From NCBI GenBank assembly GCA_017469605.1, contig JAFUGB010000403.1:1-6614 (forward strand): a DNA stretch of 6,614 nucleotides. The letters run 5' to 3'. Made by a program: the position numbers and the translations under genes. Below are positions 1 through 5,419 of this stretch, in pieces. The notes beneath the pieces are model-generated. The model was not told the DNA's origin. It saw nothing but the letters and a program-made list of their open reading frames with translations, and did not search any database. The DNA is from Clostridia bacterium (GTDB taxonomy: Bacteria > Bacillota > Clostridia > Christensenellales > Aristaeellaceae). Position 1 is the first letter of the stretch. Each line of letters opens with the position of its first letter.

Positions 1-152
1 ACAGGCAGGGAAAACGCTTCCCCATCAAACTCCCGCAGCGGCAGCAGCATTTCCTCAAATATCCGGTCTTTGGGGATTTTCCGGATGGACGCCTGCGCAA
101 AAAAGCCCGGGTGGATCCCTTCAAGCAGCTGTACGGCGTTCGGCTGGTTCAT
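1..152 (-). CDS. 5' end of an unidentified gene downstream of the LCP gene (partial)
   Basis: The first 50 codons of a minus-strand gene that leaves the window at position 1. The ATG is at 152-150, with an AGGAG ribosome binding site at 165-161, eight bases upstream. The visible protein begins MNQPNAVQLLEGIHPGFFAQ and continues with charged and hydrophobic residues (IRKIPKDRIFEEMLLPL). It has no signal peptide or membrane segment, so it is probably cytosolic. The start lies 2 bases after the TAA that ends the LCP reading frame beyond its internal TAG, so the two genes were very likely built as one transcription unit with coupled translation. I do not recognise the family with confidence. The IHPGFF stretch faintly recalls the N-terminus of some clostridial GNAT-like proteins, but that is only an impression. 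Confidence 0.72.
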   Translation of the reverse strand, partial: MNQPNAVQLLEGIHPGFFAQASIRKIPKDRIFEEMLLPLREFDGEAFSLP

Positions 153-154
153 TT

Positions 155-250
155 TTATTTCTCCTGCCCATATAGGAATTCCCGAATGGCAGCCTGGCAC
201 TTTTCCAGATTGGGCACCACATAATAGGTATCGTTCATTGTGCGGCGGGA
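155..250 (-). other. In-frame C-terminal extension of the LCP gene beyond an internal TAG
   Basis: After the TAG at 253-251 the same minus-strand frame stays open for 31 codons and ends at TAA (157-155). The encoded stretch begins SRRTMNDTYYVVPNLE and ends IREFLYGQEK. Many LCP proteins end with an R(I/V)PxD segment followed by a short strand, a V(L/V)PD-like turn and a final helix, so this reads as the normal tail of the family and not as chance coding. It ends 2 bases before the next start codon, as expected for the true end of the gene in an operon. The most likely history is one nonsense substitution, for example CAG to TAG. Readthrough or a sequencing error cannot be excluded. Confidence 0.75.
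161..165 (-). promoter_or_regulatory. Ribosome binding site of the gene at 1-152
   Basis: AGGAG on the minus strand, eight bases before the ATG at 152. It lies inside the codons of the LCP C-terminal extension (155-250). Ribosomes that stop early at the TAG at 251 would therefore terminate about 100 bases before this start instead of 2 bases before it. Confidence 0.6.
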
Positions 251-1135
251 CTAAGCGTGATCCACGGGCACGCGCAGCGTTTCAATATCCACAGCATCGC
301 CATGGGCCAATATGCTGGCCACCAGGGATGCAGCCCTGGCCAGCGTTACATTGGTTCCCACCTGGCCGATATAGCGGGTGATCACGCCGGTGAGCGTCAG
401 CGTATCCAGCGTGCACAGCCTGCGGTAAATGGCCATGATCACCTTTTGCTGCCGCTCCACCCGGACAAAATCGCTGTCCAGCTTGCGGATGCGGGCGTAG
501 CTCATGGTTTGCAGGCCGTTGAGCGTTCTGTGCCCGGGCTCGGCAAGGATGCCTTCGTTCCGGGGCGCGTTCCGCAAATAATTATAATATTCCAGGATAC
601 CATTCAGTTTTTTCATCTCATCGGCGCTGACGTCCAGCTCAACGCCGCCGATCTCGTCTACCAGCTGGGCCATCAAAGAATAATTGACCGCCACATAACC
701 ATCCACATACACGCCAAAACAGGCGCCCAGCGTTTCCGTCAATAGCTCGGCGCCGCCGAAGGAATAGGCGGCGTTCAGCTTATTATGGCCGCGGCGGGGA
801 ATGGAAACATAGGTATCCCGCATGAAAGAGACCAGCCGCAATTGGCCGGTGCGGGCATTGAAAGAAGCCAGCAGCATGGTATCGCTGCGGCCGGTCAGCT
901 GATCGGTGGGATTATCGATCCCCAGCAGCAGCAGGTTATAAATACCCGTTTTGCCCTCGGGCGGCAGCTCATATTCCTCGGGCAGCACCATATAATCGGC
1001 ATCGCCGTTTTCGGTTTGATACATTTCCCAAAGCAGCTGCGTAATTTCCGCGTCTGTCAGCGCAGCATCTTCCGCCAGCGCCATCGGGAAGCACAGCAGC
1101 AAGGCCAAAAGCAGGGCAAACAAACGCCTGATCAT
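251..1135 (-). CDS. LytR-CpsA-Psr (LCP) family cell-wall polymer transferase, C-terminus cut by TAG
   Basis: LCP proteins act outside the membrane and transfer undecaprenyl-pyrophosphate-linked polymers (teichoic acid, capsule and similar) onto peptidoglycan. The 294-residue product shows the family signatures: LLLGID at 69-74, GRSDTM at 82-87, SFMRDTYVSIP at 103-113, KLNAAYSFGGA at 119-129, and YARIRK with the arginine-rich SDFVRVERQQ at 213-230. The conserved arginines R83, R106, R215 and R217 are present. An N-terminal hydrophobic segment (5-20) is followed by ALA|ED, which looks more like a cleavable signal than the usual membrane anchor. I chose the ATG at 1135 because AAGGAGA lies about ten bases upstream. 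The in-frame ATG at 1159 lies upstream of that site and almost on the predicted transcription start. The frame ends at a TAG although 31 family-like codons follow (155-250). The catalytic core is intact, so the protein may be functional, a recent pseudogene, or a readthrough product. Confidence 0.9.
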   Translation of the reverse strand: MIRRLFALLLALLLCFPMALAEDAALTDAEITQLLWEMYQTENGDADYMVLPEEYELPPEGKTGIYNLLLLGIDNPTDQLTGRSDTMLLASFNARTGQLRLVSFMRDTYVSIPRRGHNKLNAAYSFGGAELLTETLGACFGVYVDGYVAVNYSLMAQLVDEIGGVELDVSADEMKKLNGILEYYNYLRNAPRNEGILAEPGHRTLNGLQTMSYARIRKLDSDFVRVERQQKVIMAIYRRLCTLDTLTLTGVITRYIGQVGTNVTLARAASLVASILAHGDAVDIETLRVPVDHA

Positions 1136-1144
1136 GCGGCACTG

Positions 1145-1151
1145 TCTCCTT
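1145..1151 (-). promoter_or_regulatory. Ribosome binding site deciding the LCP start
   Basis: AAGGAGA on the minus strand, with its GGAG core ten bases before the ATG at 1135. It excludes the upstream in-frame ATG at 1159, which would place this site inside the coding region. Confidence 0.65.
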
Positions 1152-1170
1152 CCCTTCATTATATGTTACA

Positions 1171-1199
1171 ATTATAGCATGTTTGCCCCTTTCCCGCAA
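1171..1199 (-). promoter_or_regulatory. Promoter of the LCP gene
   Basis: On the minus strand, TTGCGG (1199-1194) is followed by a 17-base spacer and a perfect TATAAT (1176-1171). Transcription should start near 1164 and give a leader of about 29 bases that contains the ribosome binding site. It is back-to-back with the phosphoesterase promoter, with only six bases between the two -35 elements. Confidence 0.75.
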
Positions 1200-1205
1200 C
1201 GCGTA

Positions 1206-1234
1206 TTGCCTGGCGTCCGTTTTTTCTGTATAAT
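1206..1234 (+). promoter_or_regulatory. Promoter of the metallophosphoesterase gene
   Basis: TTGCCT (1206-1211), a 17-base spacer and a perfect TATAAT (1229-1234). Predicted transcription starts near 1241, almost on top of the GAGGTG ribosome binding site at 1242-1247. The mRNA would thus have a very short leader of roughly 16 bases. Confidence 0.75.
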
Positions 1235-1256
1235 GATACGCGAGGTGCATATGTTT

Positions 1257-2486
1257 ATGAAAAAGCTTGTTTTGCTGTTTTTGCTGCTGGCGCTGCCCTG
1301 CGCTGCCCGGGCCGAAGGGCTGCGCATCGTAACCGCCAGCGATTTGCATTACCTGTCCCCCGCCCTGGTGGATGACCGGAACGCGCTGCTGCGTATCGTC
1401 AGCGCCGCCGACGGCAAGGTGACCCACTACACGCCGCAAATTGTCCATGCCTTTGTGGATGAAATGCTGGACCAGGCGCCCGATGCCATCATCCTCAGCG
1501 GCGATCTGACGCTAAACGGCGGCATTGAGAGCCATCGGGAGCTGATCAGCCTGCTTTCCCCGCTGCGCCAGGCGGGTATTCCTGTGCTGGTGATCCCGGG
1601 CAATCATGACTGCACCGGCAAAGCCTATCGCTTCACCGCCCACGGCGCACAGCCTGTCGCAGGCATGACATGGGAGCAATTTCCGGAAGCCTACGCTGAT
1701 TTTGGCTATGCCGACGCCCTCTCCCGGGACGAAGCCTCCTTCAGCTATGTATATGCCCTTTCCCCCACGCTGCGCCTGCTGCTGCTGGACGTTAATACAC
1801 CCGATGCCCCGGGCGGCCTGCGGGATGAAACGCTGCGCTGGGCCCAGGAACAATTGCGGGCAGCGGCGCAGGCGGGCGCGCAGGTGATCGGCGTATCCCA
1901 TCAGAACCTTTTGGTGCATTACGCCGGGTTTGCCGTGGGATTTCAAATCAGTAACGCCAACAGGCTGGCGGCGCTGTACAGCCAATACGGCGTCAAGCTC
2001 CATTTAAGCGGGCACATGCATCTGCAGCACATCGCCCAGGACGGCTGCACCACCGAAATTGCCACCTCTTCATTGGCGGTGTATCCCCATCATTACGGCA
2101 TGATTGCGCTGTCCGACGCGGAAGCGGCCTATGCTGCCCACCCGCTGGACGTAGCGGCATGGGCGCGCGCCCAGGGGATTGACGATGAAAACCTGTTAAA
2201 CTTTAAGGATTACAGCCAGCCGTTTTTTGACGCATGCAACAGCAGCCATGGTCTCCCGCAAATCGACGCGCTGCATATCAGCGCCCAGGATAAAGCGGCC
2301 ATGCTGGCATACGCCAGGGCGCTGAACCGGGCTGTATTTGCCGGCGTCGATCCCCAAACCCTGGATCAAAGCGCGCTGGCGCTGTGGCAGCGCCATTTGC
2401 CTGCCTCCTTTTTTAGCCAATACATCCAATGGATGCTGGACAGCGTTCCCACAGATATGCGGCAAAAAACCGTACCGCTCCGATAA
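1257..2486 (+). CDS. Secreted calcineurin-like metallophosphoesterase
   Basis: A 409-residue exported phosphoesterase. Residues 1-19 form a signal peptide (KK, a long leucine-rich core, then AARA|EG), so it should act outside the membrane. The two-metal active site of the calcineurin-like superfamily is complete: D29 and H31 (SDLHY), D83 (SGDLT), N116 and H117 (PGNHD), H215 (GVSHQ), and H253/H255 (SGHMH). The fold ends near residue 280, and about 130 further residues form an acidic, alanine-rich C-terminal region of unknown role. I chose the ATG at 1257 because GAGGTG lies nine bases upstream. The in-frame ATG at 1251 would leave only three bases, and the farther upstream ATG at 1134 lies within the promoter region. 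The substrate (phosphodiester, nucleotide or phospholipid) cannot be told from sequence. Sharing a divergent promoter region with an LCP gene suggests, but does not prove, an envelope role. Confidence 0.9.
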   Translation: MKKLVLLFLLLALPCAARAEGLRIVTASDLHYLSPALVDDRNALLRIVSAADGKVTHYTPQIVHAFVDEMLDQAPDAIILSGDLTLNGGIESHRELISLLSPLRQAGIPVLVIPGNHDCTGKAYRFTAHGAQPVAGMTWEQFPEAYADFGYADALSRDEASFSYVYALSPTLRLLLLDVNTPDAPGGLRDETLRWAQEQLRAAAQAGAQVIGVSHQNLLVHYAGFAVGFQISNANRLAALYSQYGVKLHLSGHMHLQHIAQDGCTTEIATSSLAVYPHHYGMIALSDAEAAYAAHPLDVAAWARAQGIDDENLLNFKDYSQPFFDACNSSHGLPQIDALHISAQDKAAMLAYARALNRAVFAGVDPQTLDQSALALWQRHLPASFFSQYIQWMLDSVPTDMRQKTVPLR

Positions 2487-2504
2487 ATTGGTCAGCTTTG
2501 GCAC

Positions 2505-2533
2505 TGGACAAACCGTCCATCCTGCGCTATGAT
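2505..2533 (+). promoter_or_regulatory. Probable promoter of the MATE gene
   Basis: TGGACA (2505-2510) is 17 bases from TATGAT (2528-2533); each hexamer matches the consensus at five of six positions. Transcription would start near 2540 and leave a leader of about 35 bases. The -35 element lies in a short inverted repeat (TGGAC, five bases, GTCCA, at 2505-2519). Confidence 0.5.
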
Positions 2534-2574
2534 AATGGCCGTTCTCCCATGAAACACGAAAGGACAGTGCATGT

Positions 2575-3969
2575 ATGGCTGCGATCTGGAACAAAAAACA
2601 GCGGAAGGACTCCGATGGCTACGGCATTACTGAAGGCGTAATCTGGAAACAGCTGCTCAAATTCTTCTTTCCCATCCTGCTGGGCACCTTTTTCCAGCAG
2701 CTGTACAACACCGCCGATGCCATCATCGTGGGTAAATTTGTGGGAAAAGAAGCGCTGGCGGCCGTGGGCGGCGGCACGGGTACACTGATCAACCTGATCG
2801 TAGGCTTCTTTGTGGGCCTGTCCAGCGGCGCCACCGTGATCCTGTCCCAGTTTTACGGCGCCCGCAACCACCAGCAGGCCAGCCGCACGGTGCACACCGC
2901 CATTGCCATGGCCGTTTACGGCGGCGTTTTGCTGATGATCCTGGGCATGTTTGCCTCGCCGGTGATCCTGCGCTGGATGTCCACCCCGGAGGATGTATTC
3001 GATCTGGCGGTGACCTACACCCGTATTTATTTCTGCGGCATGATTCCATCGCTGATCTACAACATCGGCTCAGGCGTGCTGCGGGCGGTGGGCGACAGCC
3101 GCAGGCCGCTGTACTTTCTGATCGTCTCCTGCCTGGTCAATATTGTGCTGGACGTCGCGTTGGTACTGGGCTTTGAAATGGGCGTGGCCGGCGCGGCGCT
3201 GGCCACCATCCTGAGCCAGCTTTGCAGCGCCGTGCTGGTGATCGTAACGCTTTTGCGCTCGCCTCATCCGCTGCACCTGTATGCCAAACAGATCCGGCTG
3301 CACGGCGACCTGCTGGGCCGCGTGGTACGCATTGGCCTGCCCGCCGGGCTTCAATCGGTGATGTACTCGCTGAGCAACCTGGTAATCCAGGCCGCCATCA
3401 ACGGCTTTGGCACCAACCTTATGGCCGGCTATACCGCCTACAGCAAAATGGACGGCCTGTTCTGGATGACCATCAACGCCTTTGGCGTATCCATTACCAC
3501 CTTTGTGGGCATGAACTTTGGCGCGGCGCAGTTTGACCGGGTAAAAAAGAGCGTGCGGGTATGCCTGCTGATGGCAGCGGGAGGCACCTTGGCGCTGAGC
3601 GCTTTCCTGCTGCTGCTGGGGAAGCCGCTGTTCCGTCTGTTTACCAACGAAGAGGTGGTCATCGCCCAGGGGCTGATCGTGCAGCGCTTCCTGGTGCCCA
3701 CCTTCATCACCTACGTTTGCATTGAGGTATTCAGCGGCGCGCTGCGCGGAGCGGGCGATTCGCTGATGCCCATGATCATGACGCTGCTGGGCGTGTGCGT
3801 GCTGCGGGTGGTTTGGGTCAAGCTTGTCGCCCCCGTCAGGCCCGACAGCTTCCTGTTCATGCTGGCGTGCTATCCCATCAGCTGGATGCTGACCTCGGTT
3901 CTGTTTGTGATTTACTACCTGGCCGGAGGGTGGTTTAAACGCTGCAAGGCACGGGCCGGCCTGGAATAA
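2575..3969 (+). CDS. MATE family multidrug/toxin exporter
   Basis: A 464-residue polytopic membrane protein of the usual MATE length (about 450-480) with hydrophobic segments throughout, consistent with 12 membrane helices. The N-terminal cytosolic tail (1-24) precedes the first helix with FFFPILLGTFFQQLYNTADA (30-49), a typical MATE start. The two halves keep the internal pseudo-symmetry: GVLRAVGDSRRP at 167-178 and GALRGAGDSLMP at 388-399 occupy equivalent places. The second half starts near RIGLPAGLQS (252-261). The family exports cationic drugs, toxins or metabolites by Na+ or H+ antiport; the substrate is not predictable here. The ATG at 2575 has AAAGGA (2559-2564) ten bases upstream; the ATG at 2571 is out of frame. 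It lies 88 bases after the phosphoesterase stop with its own likely promoter, so it is probably a separate unit. Confidence 0.93.
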   Translation: MAAIWNKKQRKDSDGYGITEGVIWKQLLKFFFPILLGTFFQQLYNTADAIIVGKFVGKEALAAVGGGTGTLINLIVGFFVGLSSGATVILSQFYGARNHQQASRTVHTAIAMAVYGGVLLMILGMFASPVILRWMSTPEDVFDLAVTYTRIYFCGMIPSLIYNIGSGVLRAVGDSRRPLYFLIVSCLVNIVLDVALVLGFEMGVAGAALATILSQLCSAVLVIVTLLRSPHPLHLYAKQIRLHGDLLGRVVRIGLPAGLQSVMYSLSNLVIQAAINGFGTNLMAGYTAYSKMDGLFWMTINAFGVSITTFVGMNFGAAQFDRVKKSVRVCLLMAAGGTLALSAFLLLLGKPLFRLFTNEEVVIAQGLIVQRFLVPTFITYVCIEVFSGALRGAGDSLMPMIMTLLGVCVLRVVWVKLVAPVRPDSFLFMLACYPISWMLTSVLFVIYYLAGGWFKRCKARAGLE

Positions 3970-4004
3970 AAACTCTTAAGGCAACACTTTTGCCGGGAAA
4001 ATGA

Positions 4005-4033
4005 TTGACTTTTGTTTGCAAACATGATATACT
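4005..4033 (+). promoter_or_regulatory. Strong promoter of the tRNA operon
   Basis: TTGACT (4005-4010), a 17-base spacer and TATACT (4028-4033), one mismatch each from consensus. Transcription should start near 4040, about 24 bases before tRNA-Thr. The spacer holds a perfect 12-base palindrome, TGTTTGCAAACA (4013-4024). Confidence 0.8.
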
Positions 4034-4040
4034 GAAATAC

Positions 4041-4058
4041 GCTGGATATGTGTCCAGC
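4041..4058 (+). other. Leader hairpin of the tRNA transcript
   Basis: GCTGGA, a six-base loop (TATGTG) and TCCAGC form a perfect 6-bp stem that begins at or one base after the predicted transcription start and ends five bases before tRNA-Thr. It may protect the 5' end or affect RNase P access to the precursor; this role is inferred. Confidence 0.45.
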
Positions 4059-4063
4059 AAGTT

Positions 4064-4139
4064 GCCGATATAGCTCAGTTGGTAGAGCGGCTGATTCGTA
4101 ATCATCAGGTCAAGGGTTCGAGTCCCTTTATCGGCTCCA
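4064..4139 (+). tRNA. tRNA-Thr (anticodon CGT)
   Basis: A 76-base cloverleaf with encoded CCA. The acceptor GCCGATA pairs with TATCGGC. The D arm is GCTC/GAGC, the anticodon loop TTCGTAA reads codon ACG, and the T arm is AAGGG-TTCGAGT-CCCTT. The anticodon stem GCTGA/TCATC has one C-T mismatch at the second pair (28-42). TCAGC would restore pairing. One base separates this gene from tRNA-Pro. Confidence 0.93.
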
Positions 4140-4140
4140 T

Positions 4141-4217
4141 CGAGGTGTAGCGCAGTTTGGTAGCGCGTTTGGTTCGGGACCAAAAGGTCGCAGGTTCAAA
4201 TCCTGTCACCTCGACCA
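4141..4217 (+). tRNA. tRNA-Pro (anticodon CGG)
   Basis: A 77-base cloverleaf with encoded CCA. The acceptor CGAGGTG pairs with CACCTCG, the D stem is GCGC/GCGC, the anticodon stem TTTGG/CCAAA encloses TTCGGGA (reads CCG), and the T arm is GCAGG-TTCAAAT-CCTGT. All other stems are fully paired; the T stem closes with a G-T pair. It is co-transcribed with tRNA-Thr. Its 3' end faces a decayed integrase, so it is the likely former attachment site of an integrative element. No second copy of the tRNA 3' end is visible in this window. Confidence 0.95.
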
Positions 4218-4219
4218 AG

Positions 4220-4260
4220 AAAACCCCGGAGGCGTAAGGCTTCCGGGGTTTTTCGTGTTT
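4220..4260 (+). terminator. Intrinsic terminator of the tRNA operon
   Basis: A GC-rich stem with left arm AACCCCGGAGGC (4222-4233), loop GTAAG and right arm GCTTCCGGGGTT (4239-4250): 12 bp with one G-T pair, extendable by two A-T pairs. It is followed by TTTCGTGTTT. It starts three bases after the tRNA-Pro CCA. Confidence 0.9.
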
Positions 4261-4316
4261 TTGGGGTTTTCGTTATCGTATGCCAACTTTGTGCAAATGG
4301 GGAAAATTGGGGGAAA

Positions 4317-4669
4317 CTATTCGATTTTGAGGTCGGGCGCGGGCGGCAGATCGACGCCGCCGAACAGCTGATCAAAGGCGCGGGCGGCGTCTACGTCCCC
4401 GCGGTCAGGGCATGGGCGTAGGTGCGCAGCGTGACGCTGGGATCATCGTGGCCCATGCGGTGAGCGACGGCCACCACGTCAATATTATTGGCCAGCAGGA
4501 TGGTGGCATGGGTATGCCGCAGATCATGGAAGCGGACGCCCTGGAAGCCGTGGGCATCGGCAAAGCGGCGAAACCACTTTGACGGGGTATCGTGATGCAT
4601 CTGCCTGCCGTCCCCTCCATGCACGATCCAGCCCTCACTGCGCCAGACGCCGGGGGCCAGGCGCTTGCA
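4317..4669 (-). pseudogene. Tyrosine recombinase (phage-type integrase) C-terminal remnant
   Basis: This is the remains of an integrase of an integrative element. The minus-strand frame reads WRSEGWIV, then DGRQMHHDTPSKWFRRF, then the catalytic core: HDLRHTHAT (the H-x-x-R box), AHRMGHDD (the conserved GH) and LRTYAHAL (the nucleophilic tyrosine). The SAM-like and N-terminal domains and the first catalytic arginine box are missing. The frame begins abruptly right after the GntR stop codon at 4670, with no start codon or ribosome binding site. Near 4397-4400 a run of four G (minus strand) is followed by an early TAG at 4391. Adding one base there restores a tail that reads DVDAARAFDQLFGGVDLPP and ends at TAG 4319-4317. 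So there are at least two lesions: a large 5' deletion and a frameshift. It converges on tRNA-Pro, the usual place for an integrase beside its attachment site. Confidence 0.85.
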
Positions 4670-5341
4670 TCATAGAAACTTTTCAATATATGGAATCGTA
4701 TTCAGCCAATTTTCGGACATTGTACAGCTTGCCGCTTCAATATCATGCCTCTGGATCGCTTCGATGATCTTTTCGTGCTCGGTCACTGAAGCGGAAAGTA
4801 AATCGGGCATTTCGTGGGCCGAAAAAAAGTGTATTTCAATCCTCGCAACATGCGTTTCAAGGATTTTGCAGAATTGCATCAGAAAATCATTGGATGAAAA
4901 ACGCAATATCGTTTCATGAAAAAGATGATCGGCGGCATTTGCCGCCTTTGCGTCGCCGGCAGCGATGGACGCTTTCAGTTTTTCAACACAGTCCTTCAAC
5001 AAAAGAATGCATTCATCCGTCATGTGATTCATGGCAAACTTTACCGCCATGGCTTCCAGAACTGCAAGCAGCTCATAGGATTGCCTGATGCTGTCCGGGT
5101 CGATCTCTGAAACGCGGCTTTCCCTTCCCGGAGATACCGTGATCAGCTTTTGTTCTTCCAGCATCTGAAATGCCTCCCGGACGGGCGTGCGGCTCACGGA
5201 AAAATAATCGGCAATTTCTTTATCAAAAATTTTTTCGCCAGGCTTCAGCGTCCCGTTAATGATCCATTCGCGCATGACGGAAAACACCCTGTCCTTGGCT
5301 GTTTTGGGATAAGATTCGGTTTTCGCTTGGGGAATTGGCAT
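4670..5341 (-). CDS. GntR family regulator with FCD domain (FadR subfamily)
   Basis: A 223-residue DNA-binding regulator. Residues 12-75 are the GntR winged helix (AKDRVFSVMREWIINGTLKPGE, shown in part, then IADYFSVSRTPVREAFQMLE). Residues 80-215 are the all-helical FCD ligand domain, with probable metal ligands D138 and H142 (ADHLFHETI) and H189 (TEHEKI). The last histidine of the family pattern appears to be N211 (MSENW), so metal or ligand binding may differ. Members respond to small carboxylates or amino acids and usually repress a neighbouring catabolic gene. The ATG at 5341 has AGGA six bases upstream. It is divergent from the diaminopropionate lyase across a 160-base region with overlapping promoters and repeats, so it most likely regulates that gene and itself. 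By my count its GC content is about 47%, well below its neighbours. Its stop codon directly abuts the integrase remnant. Confidence 0.9.
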   Translation of the reverse strand: MPIPQAKTESYPKTAKDRVFSVMREWIINGTLKPGEKIFDKEIADYFSVSRTPVREAFQMLEEQKLITVSPGRESRVSEIDPDSIRQSYELLAVLEAMAVKFAMNHMTDECILLLKDCVEKLKASIAAGDAKAANAADHLFHETILRFSSNDFLMQFCKILETHVARIEIHFFSAHEMPDLLSASVTEHEKIIEAIQRHDIEAASCTMSENWLNTIPYIEKFL

Positions 5342-5390
5342 GTTTTTTCCTGCTTTCTTTCAGTTTTTTTGAAATTTCTGAAAAAACCAC

Positions 5391-5419
5391 TTGAATTATA
5401 CACGAAACTATGATATAAA
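5391..5419 (+). promoter_or_regulatory. Promoter of the diaminopropionate ammonia-lyase gene
   Basis: TTGAAT (5391-5396), a 17-base spacer and TATAAA (5414-5419). Transcription would start near 5426, so the repeat array at 5433-5471 lies in the first transcribed bases, where a bound repressor could block elongation or initiation. Confidence 0.65.

Noticed and set aside
251..253. Genome-wide reassignment of TAG as a sense codon
   Set aside because: A single internal TAG in one gene is too little. The intact genes here end in TAA or TGA, which neither supports nor excludes it, so a nonsense mutation is the simpler reading.
1134..1256. N-terminal extension of the phosphoesterase to the ATG at 1134
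   Set aside because: It would cover both promoters and precede the signal peptide, which starts properly at 1257 behind a ribosome binding site.
2505..2519. Inverted repeat TGGAC/GTCCA as a terminator of the phosphoesterase gene
   Set aside because: A 5-bp stem with no T tract, and it overlaps the probable -35 box of the MATE gene. It could be an operator half at best.
3980..3994. Hairpin GGCAA/TTGCC after the MATE stop as a terminator
   Set aside because: Only 5 bp and not followed by a T run on the plus strand; it is too weak to call.
4245..4272. Short direct repeat GGGGTTTTTCG / GGGGTTTTCG as an attachment-site duplication
   Set aside because: It is imperfect, low in complexity and lies in the terminator T tract. 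It does not copy the tRNA 3' end. The rest of 4261-4316 shows nothing I can support.
4405..4686. A 93-codon frame overlapping the integrase remnant
   Set aside because: It is an alternative frame of the remnant without motifs; the recombinase boxes lie in the other frame.
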